Below are positions 58,701 through 64,000 of a stretch of 64,000 bases of DNA, in pieces. Positions within the stretch are counted from its first letter, which is position 1, and each line of letters starts with the position of its first letter. The stretch covers positions 7,746,862 through 7,810,861 of the forward strand of contig NC_058048.1 in assembly GCF_020085105.1 (NCBI RefSeq), written 5' to 3'. The DNA comes from Siniperca chuatsi. Its lineage: Eukaryota; Chordata; Actinopteri; Centrarchiformes; Sinipercidae. Under the pieces are notes generated by a model. That model ran no database searches. It saw only the letters and a program-made list of their open reading frames with translations, and was not told where the DNA came from. The translations under genes were made by a program, and so were the position numbers.

Positions 58701-61700
58701 CTCAGTTAGCTGTGCAGCTAACTTAGCGGTCCCAGCACAGGAGCTTTGGACCGCTGGGAGGAGGTTTTCAGGCCTGGGGCGGGGGGGACACAGCGGTAGC
58801 CGGGGGAGTGGGCAACGGTACTGGGCTCAGCAGCCTCCCAGTGAACACGGCCGGACCGGAACCGACGGAGGTCAGTTTGACGACAGGAAATACAGTAGCG
58901 AGGTGATTGACAGCTGCTCCGACCAGGACTCTGACATTCGGGGGGATGACGAAGACACGGCGGGTTCAGGCGGGGACAGGAGAGGTGAATTAAGGATTTA
59001 TTTCGACCAAACCAGAGTTGGGGACTGTTGGAACAGTAGAAAGACTAACCAAGACAGTTTTGGTGAGTTTCATTTTGTTTCTGTGGCGTTTGAATGAAGT
59101 GTGTTTTACATGAGTTAAAAAGGCAATTAAGCTGGTCTTAGTTCGGTAAAAGAGAGAAACTTGAATTCAGATTAATAAGGAAAATTGGTGTAAGAATTTT
59201 TCCTTTCTTGACATTTTGTGAGTTTATTTTGTTTACTTATTAGACTAAAAAACCTAAGAGAGCTTGTGTAACGTAGCCAACTCGCTGCTCGCACATCTGA
59301 GCTATATCGCCTCTTGAGGTACTAAGTGGTGTTACGAGACAGGACGGGCTGGGGCTAGGTGGTTAGCATGCTATCTTCAGTAGATATCTCTGCAACACAA
59401 TACATAGACGTCTTTGACATAACGTCAAAACTGTTATTTCTTCACATTCTGTTGATAATTTTAGTTATTTTTATTTTTTATTTTTTAAAAACTCTTAAAA
59501 TCTCTTAAATTCTTACACATTGCACCTTTAAACTGTCTGGGCGTTTCCACCCATTAAAATCACCAATGTCATAACTACAGAAATTTCAATAATCATTTGA
59601 TATTTAATTTATTTACATTCAAATCTCATGTTTAGATATTAAGTACCTTCCATTAAATTAAATTCTATTATCGTGACAACACCTATGCAAAATCAGGTAT
59701 GTTAGAAACAGAGTTCTGCTACTCACAAATACTGCCCCCTTCAGCATGTCAGGTACAACCATGGGAATGAAACCCTGCAGGAGTCAAAAGGAAAACTCAG
59801 GTTTAGCACTCCTATTTGTTAGCAGAATAATAATATACATTCATTTTGCAGACTTTATATCTACATATTTATCTATATATTTGTATCTATTTCCAGACAC
59901 ATGCTTACCCGTCGCTGCAGTGTGTCAAGGGCAAAGTTTTGGAGTGCAGTCTGAAGTCGGGCCCCTGCTCCCCTCAGATAGTAGGATCTGTGGCCTGAGA
60001 CATGAGCTAGATGTCTGCAGGAGAGGACAGAGGAGCAAAGTATAATGATCCCCAGTCGTAGCAATGAGGGTAGACTTAATATTAGTCAAAATATGAAATA
60101 TTATGGTATTACCATATTCATACACAATGGCATTTTGCTTTTCAACCTGCAGGCTGACTAAACAGAAAAACTAACATCGTCTCTTCTTCAGTTTTCTTTC
60201 AATCATATCCACAAAAGGTTCAAATGAATGGTGCACAAACAGTACAGCAAGTGGAACAAGTACTTAAAACCAACAATCAGAGTCATCCTCACCTCTGCCT
60301 GATGAGACCCAACTCCTCCCCCAGCTCCACATGGCCTCTGGGCTTGAAGTCAAACTCTACAGCAGAGAGCGAGCAGATTATGAGATTTGTAATTTTTAAA
60401 ACACACAAGGGTAAAGCACTTTTGATTATTATTGATCAGACACTCCAGATCACATCCATCACCTGGTTTCTGTCCAACCAGCTCCACCACCCTCGCCTGG
60501 CTCTCATCTCCAACTGGCTGAAAAAGGAAAACGAGGAACTTTAGGAAGTTTCAAACTACACTTACTTTAAAAGGACACACTTCACAGAAAATCTCTCCCC
60601 AAATGCTCTTGACAAAAGTGTGCGTCTGTCCTCACCACATCAGGGTGTGTGGTGTTGGGCAGTCTGAGCGCTCGTCCGTAGTGTTCCCGTTCCAGCTCAG
60701 TCTCTTTGGGGTAAAGTTGATTGAGTCTGTTGCGGATCTCTCGACCCTTCTGCAGAGCCTGGGTGTACTCTGGAAGCTGCGTGATAAACAGCAAGGTCTC
60801 AGAACTGGTCCCCAGTGTGATTTACCACTGACCAGTGCAATGACAGGGGAGTAACAATGCCCAGATGGACTGGTTCAATAACAAAGTATTAAAAATTTTT
60901 AATTCTAAAGTGCCAAAGTTGAACTTACATTAGCGAGGGCTTTCTTGTCGTTCTTGGCCTGCGAGGAAAAGATGATTTATGTCACAATTATGGATGTAGC
61001 TTTATACTCTTACAACTTATGACCACACAAACAGTCAAATTAGAGAAAATGATTAGGCAAACCTGAAGTGAAAAAGGGGATTTTGGATGGATGTGTTAAT
61101 TTTGAGATTGAAGTATTTTGCATCTAAAAGTTCTACATATTCAAAACCATCAACACAAACAACATACAGTATATTAGAAAACGGGTGACCAGTGCTGTAA
61201 TAACCTTTACTGACCACTACTGCTTTGACTGTGTCACTGATGTGTTTCTTCTGCTCCTCCAGCCCAGAGATTTCTGTCTGCACTGCCTGGAGCTCCTGCC
61301 ACACACATACCTACAATGTGAAAACACACACAATCAGTGAGATCAATTGAAAAGCCAGCAGAAAACTCTTAACTTTCAGTGCTCTCCATGTTTCCCTCAA
61401 ATTACATTTTTCCACACTTCATGACAATGCTTATCTTTAACGTTTGCTTGTCTTGCTTGAGCTTTGTTGTCTTTGTTTAGCTGTATGCCTTTATGTGTGT
61501 CAACGCGATGGACCAATAAAGTTGGTTGTGATTCTAAATACTTGTGCTTATAGTTAGTATTCAAACCTAAGTCACCATGTTTTATGACTTTATGGGGGAA
61601 ACCATATCAGACACAAATTATTATTCAAAGACTAGTATTGTATATGTCCTAAACATGAGACCCCAACCATAGCTCATTCCTCACCAACCAGTACTTTGGT

Positions 61701-62202
61701 ATGCAAATTATTTTATAAAAACGCTTTGGTACAACACAGCATCTGAATGTCTTTGTTGAATAGTGAATACCATATTTGTAGATGTAACTTTACAGTCGGT
61801 GTTTTTGTTTATAAGCAGCCAAACAGCCAGCTGTCGACTCCCGAAACGTATTTTTGACAGAAGATACAGTTGTCACGGTTTTAATGTCACAAACAGGATT
61901 GGATTAGCAGCTAACGAAACACTTACAATTTTCCTGACATCGTCCCCTCGCAGGTCACCCTTCCTGCTCTCTACGTTTGCTATGACTTTGTCGGTCTCCT
62001 CACACACTGCTCTCATGTCCAGCTCGGGCTTGTCACTGTAACCTTCACGGACATGCTCGTACAAACTGCTCCGGGCTCCATGCGAAAAGCGATGCGGGAT
62101 GAACACACTTGTCCTCTGCCTTGAACATTGTCTAGCTACCGGTTTAAACACAGTCAGTGCAGCGCCTCCAACTCTTACCATCATGCCGATGGAGGTCGCC
62201 AT
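53806..62202 (-). CDS. sars2: Mitochondrial seryl-tRNA synthetase
   Basis: Sixteen exons in transcript order begin at 62202, 61310, 60958, 60776, 60517, 60356, 60014, 59774, 58489, 57322, 57188, 56855, 56584, 55568, 55374 and 53946. Their lower ends are 61927, 61215, 60929, 60636, 60463, 60293, 59909, 59727, 58381, 57277, 57101, 56743, 56491, 55476, 55309 and 53806. They total 1566 bases or 521 aa, close to the human 518. The Arg-rich, acid-poor N-terminus fits a mitochondrial presequence. A tRNA-binding coiled coil follows at about 90-180. Class II motifs are visible: motif 1 [16 protein letters not shown] (257-272), motif 2 with CYRAET...GLYRVHHF (about 331-350) and motif 3 NATACAIPR (455-463). 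[14 protein letters not shown] is nearly identical to human. The enzyme charges mitochondrial tRNA-Ser. Its 5' neighbour is a BTB gene, not MRPS12, which I remember as the head-to-head partner in human. The donor of exon 11 (GTTACA) is weak. Confidence 0.96.
55575..55711. repeat. (AT)n / (ATAG)n microsatellite at a sars2 splice acceptor
   Basis: An AT/ATAG compound repeat fills the end of sars2 intron 13. On the transcript strand the repeat runs to within about seven bases of the exon 14 acceptor (ATATAAG|ATTTCC), replacing a normal polypyrimidine tract. Confidence 0.9.
57840..58080. repeat. Probable old repeat with G-rich palindrome, sars2 intron 9
   Basis: The block contains GGGGGGACATGTCCCCC, a palindrome, beside a poly-G run, and differs in composition from the AT-rich intron around it. 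It may be a fragment of a fish interspersed element. The class is unknown and the limits are approximate. Confidence 0.3.
58582..59527. mobile_element. Non-autonomous DNA transposon in sars2 intron 8
   Basis: The ends are inverted repeats: AAGGTGCAATGTGTAAGAA begins near 58582 and its reverse complement TTCTTACACATTGCACCT ends near 59527. TTAA lies just outside each end (58578-58581 and 59528-59531), which would fit a piggyBac-type target duplication. The interior is a GC-rich block with GTTAGCTAGTTAGCT repeats and one short acidic frame (58903-59097) with no recognisable homology. It has no transposase. Confidence 0.6.
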
Positions 62203-62690
62203 GTTTGTCTTGTGGTCAATGTTGCATTCAAGGCGTATAGGAATAATTGTTACTAAGCTCTAGTGTAGGCTCCTGGTCAGCTATTCTACATGCACTTCAA
62301 AAGTTATGCGTTTGAATTAATGCTTGAATAGTATCACTTAAATGATAGCATAATATAATAATAATAATAATATATTATAATAATGACTATTCATATTTCG
62401 TAGCCTTTCTTCTTTTCTTTTTTAGCTGCTCATGGAACCAGCGAGCACTATTGGCGGCTGTAAAACGGTCGTATGTGCCTTGAATGCAGCATAAATGCGG
62501 AACTGGAATCAAAATAAAACGAATGTGCTGTTTTGTTAAATGTTTTTGTAAAAATATAGCTGATATTTTACGCAACTGCTGTCACATATTGTCAAAGAGG
62601 GAGCGGAAAATATTAAAATGTTGATTTCCATTGATAAAAAACGACTCAGCTCCAAACAATCGTCACGAGCCAAAGGTCAGCCAATCATAT
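62203..62690. promoter_or_regulatory. Interval between divergent sars2 and BTB-gene promoters
   Basis: About 0.5 kb separates the sars2 start from the GC-richer leader of the BTB gene. The half next to the BTB gene leads into CCAATCATATGGGCGGAAGT (62680-62699), a CCAAT box beside an ETS-type GGAAGT. The middle is AT-rich with an AAT run. Shared regulation is inferred. Confidence 0.4.
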
Positions 62691-62699
62691 GGGCGGAAG

Positions 62700-63182
62700 T
62701 TTAACGTTGCGGTAATCCGGTTCAGACGTGACAAGTGCGGCCGAGAGAAGCTGAACTCAGTCCTAATTTTCTGCCCTGTAGCCTCTAAAAACTACACTCT
62801 GCACTGTCTCACCACCGAGCTGGACGTGTGTGCATAATGCCATGGTGGACTGATATGTGTTACGACGAGAAGCTTTTGTACAGCGGGAGAATTGTTCCTT
62901 TGTAAGCTAGTTTGGTCCGTGAGTTAGTAACGTTACTGATGTTGTGCTCGGGGCTGGATGAGCAGCGAGTAGCCTGACGCGTCCTCTCCACAGGCCGGGA
63001 CGAGCCTTTCAGCTAAGCCCGGAGGACCAAGACACCCAAATGGGAGCAAGGGAAGCCTCTCGAAGCCTCTGGTAATAACCGGGTACTTGGATACAGTTAG
63101 CCTGCCTCAAAGTGCCTCACCAATTCCTGTTTAAAGTGAGACCCAACCAGCCTTCACGGTGGAAACGAGAAGAAGAGCAAAG
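62700..63182 (+). other. Non-coding 5' exon of the BTB gene
   Basis: This GC-rich stretch ends in a donor, GCAAAG|GTAATG, at 63182. The next acceptor (TGTACCTCAG|ATGAATG) places the ATG directly at the start of the following exon at 63558. The transcription start within this stretch is not determined. Confidence 0.45.
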
Positions 63183-63557
63183 GTAATGTAGCATCTTGCC
63201 GGTGCGTAAACTGATGCTACTGTCTGCTTTGTACTTGTCATTTATTATAGCCAGTCATTTATATATTATCATTCTGGTAAAATGGAAACATGCATACACC
63301 ATTCATTCATATATATACACACATCTGTAGCAAACATAATTTACTAAAATTAAGCTGTATCATGAACTTTGTCTAGAAAGCAACTTTTTTTTTTCCACAG
63401 AAAAGCGTTGTCTGGGTCATATCTTTTATAGGCCTATATCTATAATACATAGGCCTGTCTGTTACAGATAGGCCTTGCATGCATAAAGGTTAAAGCCTGT
63501 TATGTGAATACATTCTGTGGCCTAACTTGGAGTGTGTGTTTATATATTGTACCTCAG

Positions 63558-64000
63558 ATGAATGCTGTGCGGGGGGGCACAGTCACCTGGCGTCCCCAGC
63601 CGTGGCAGGATGGGAACGGGGGAGGAGGAGAACCTCTGTCAGACAGCGACTCAGAGGAGGAGGACTTCCCTGATGACAGCACCACACCGTTGGGAGACTA
63701 CATCACACATGGTGAGACAGAAGGAGGACGAGGCTAGAAAGGGTGTTGTTGGGTATTTGGAAATGATCCCTTGTAGAGTTGGTGCGACTCAACCTTTTTC
63801 TCTCCCTGCTTTTATTTCTCTGACCCTGCTCCTTCTGCTCTAATTCTTACTCATCCCTCCTCCTCCTGTCCTCGCCCTCCTCTCTGTTTCTCCACCCTCT
63901 TTCTGCTGTGTTTTAGGATTGAAGCAGCTCCTGGATGCTCAGCAGCTGTGTGATGTTACTCTACTTGTTGAGGGAAAGAAGTTCATGTGTCACAGGTATG
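63558..64000 (+). CDS. BTB/POZ-domain protein, 5' part only
   Basis: The coding exons are 63558-63711 and 63917 to about 63995 (a GTATG donor follows at 63996), and the gene continues past the window. The first exon gives 51 residues, MNAVRGGTVTWRPQ then a Gly run and an acidic DSDSEEEDFPDD patch, which look disordered. The second starts the BTB fold: GLKQLLDAQQLCDVTLLVEG and KKFMCHR, the usual opening of BTB-BACK-Kelch adaptors for cullin-3 ubiquitin ligases. The intron after CHR splits the BTB domain. I do not recognise the specific family member. A zinc-finger BTB protein is possible, because the part that would decide lies outside the window. Confidence 0.75.

Noticed and set aside
58903-59097. 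Acidic 64-residue frame inside the sars2 intron element
   Set aside because: It lies within a non-autonomous transposon, has no recognisable homology, and shows no splice context.

Overview
The window is nuclear DNA from a ray-finned fish, most likely a percomorph. The genes are split by GT-AG introns, CA/GT and TATC microsatellites are abundant, and several dispersed repeat families typical of teleosts are present. I reconstructed six complete protein-coding genes and the first two coding exons of a seventh by reading exons by eye and checking that splice phases close. No sequence search was run.

Layout: (1) 1.5-5.1 kb, plus strand: histone H3.3 with a non-coding first exon. (2) 5.1-21.6 kb: a gene-poor stretch of microsatellites and old repeats, with short GC-richer islands that often contain the Otx/Crx core GGATTA. 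(3) 21.6-24.4 kb, minus strand: an Otx5/Crx-class homeobox gene with three coding exons. (4) 24.4-37.0 kb: gene-poor flank upstream of that gene. (5) 37.0-41.1 kb, minus strand: a proteasome alpha-1 paralogue (PSMA6-like, 246 aa). It is head to head with (6) 41.6-45.5 kb, plus strand: inositol-tetrakisphosphate 1-kinase (itpk1, 359 aa). (7) 47.4-52.8 kb, minus strand: chromogranin A (chga, 426 aa), tail to tail with itpk1, as I recall the human pair on 14q32. (8) 53.5-62.2 kb, minus strand: mitochondrial seryl-tRNA synthetase (sars2, 16 exons, 521 aa). (9) 62.7-64.0 kb, plus strand: the 5' end of a BTB/POZ-domain gene cut by the window edge.

The genes do not form a pathway. They cover chromatin (H3.3), photoreceptor/pineal and forebrain transcription (otx5), proteolysis, inositol phosphate signalling, secretory granules and mitochondrial translation. 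The most interesting architecture is the tissue-restricted otx5 locus in a gene-poor interval bracketed by two CTCF-consensus motifs in convergent orientation (5874 plus, 36434 minus), which would separate it from H3.3 on one side and from psma6l/itpk1 on the other. Other points are the divergent proteasome alpha-1 paralogue, an itpk1 stop codon lying inside an AATAAA signal, and a microsatellite almost touching a sars2 splice acceptor. I saw no retroviral, LTR or Polinton copy, no toxin gene and no CRISPR array.
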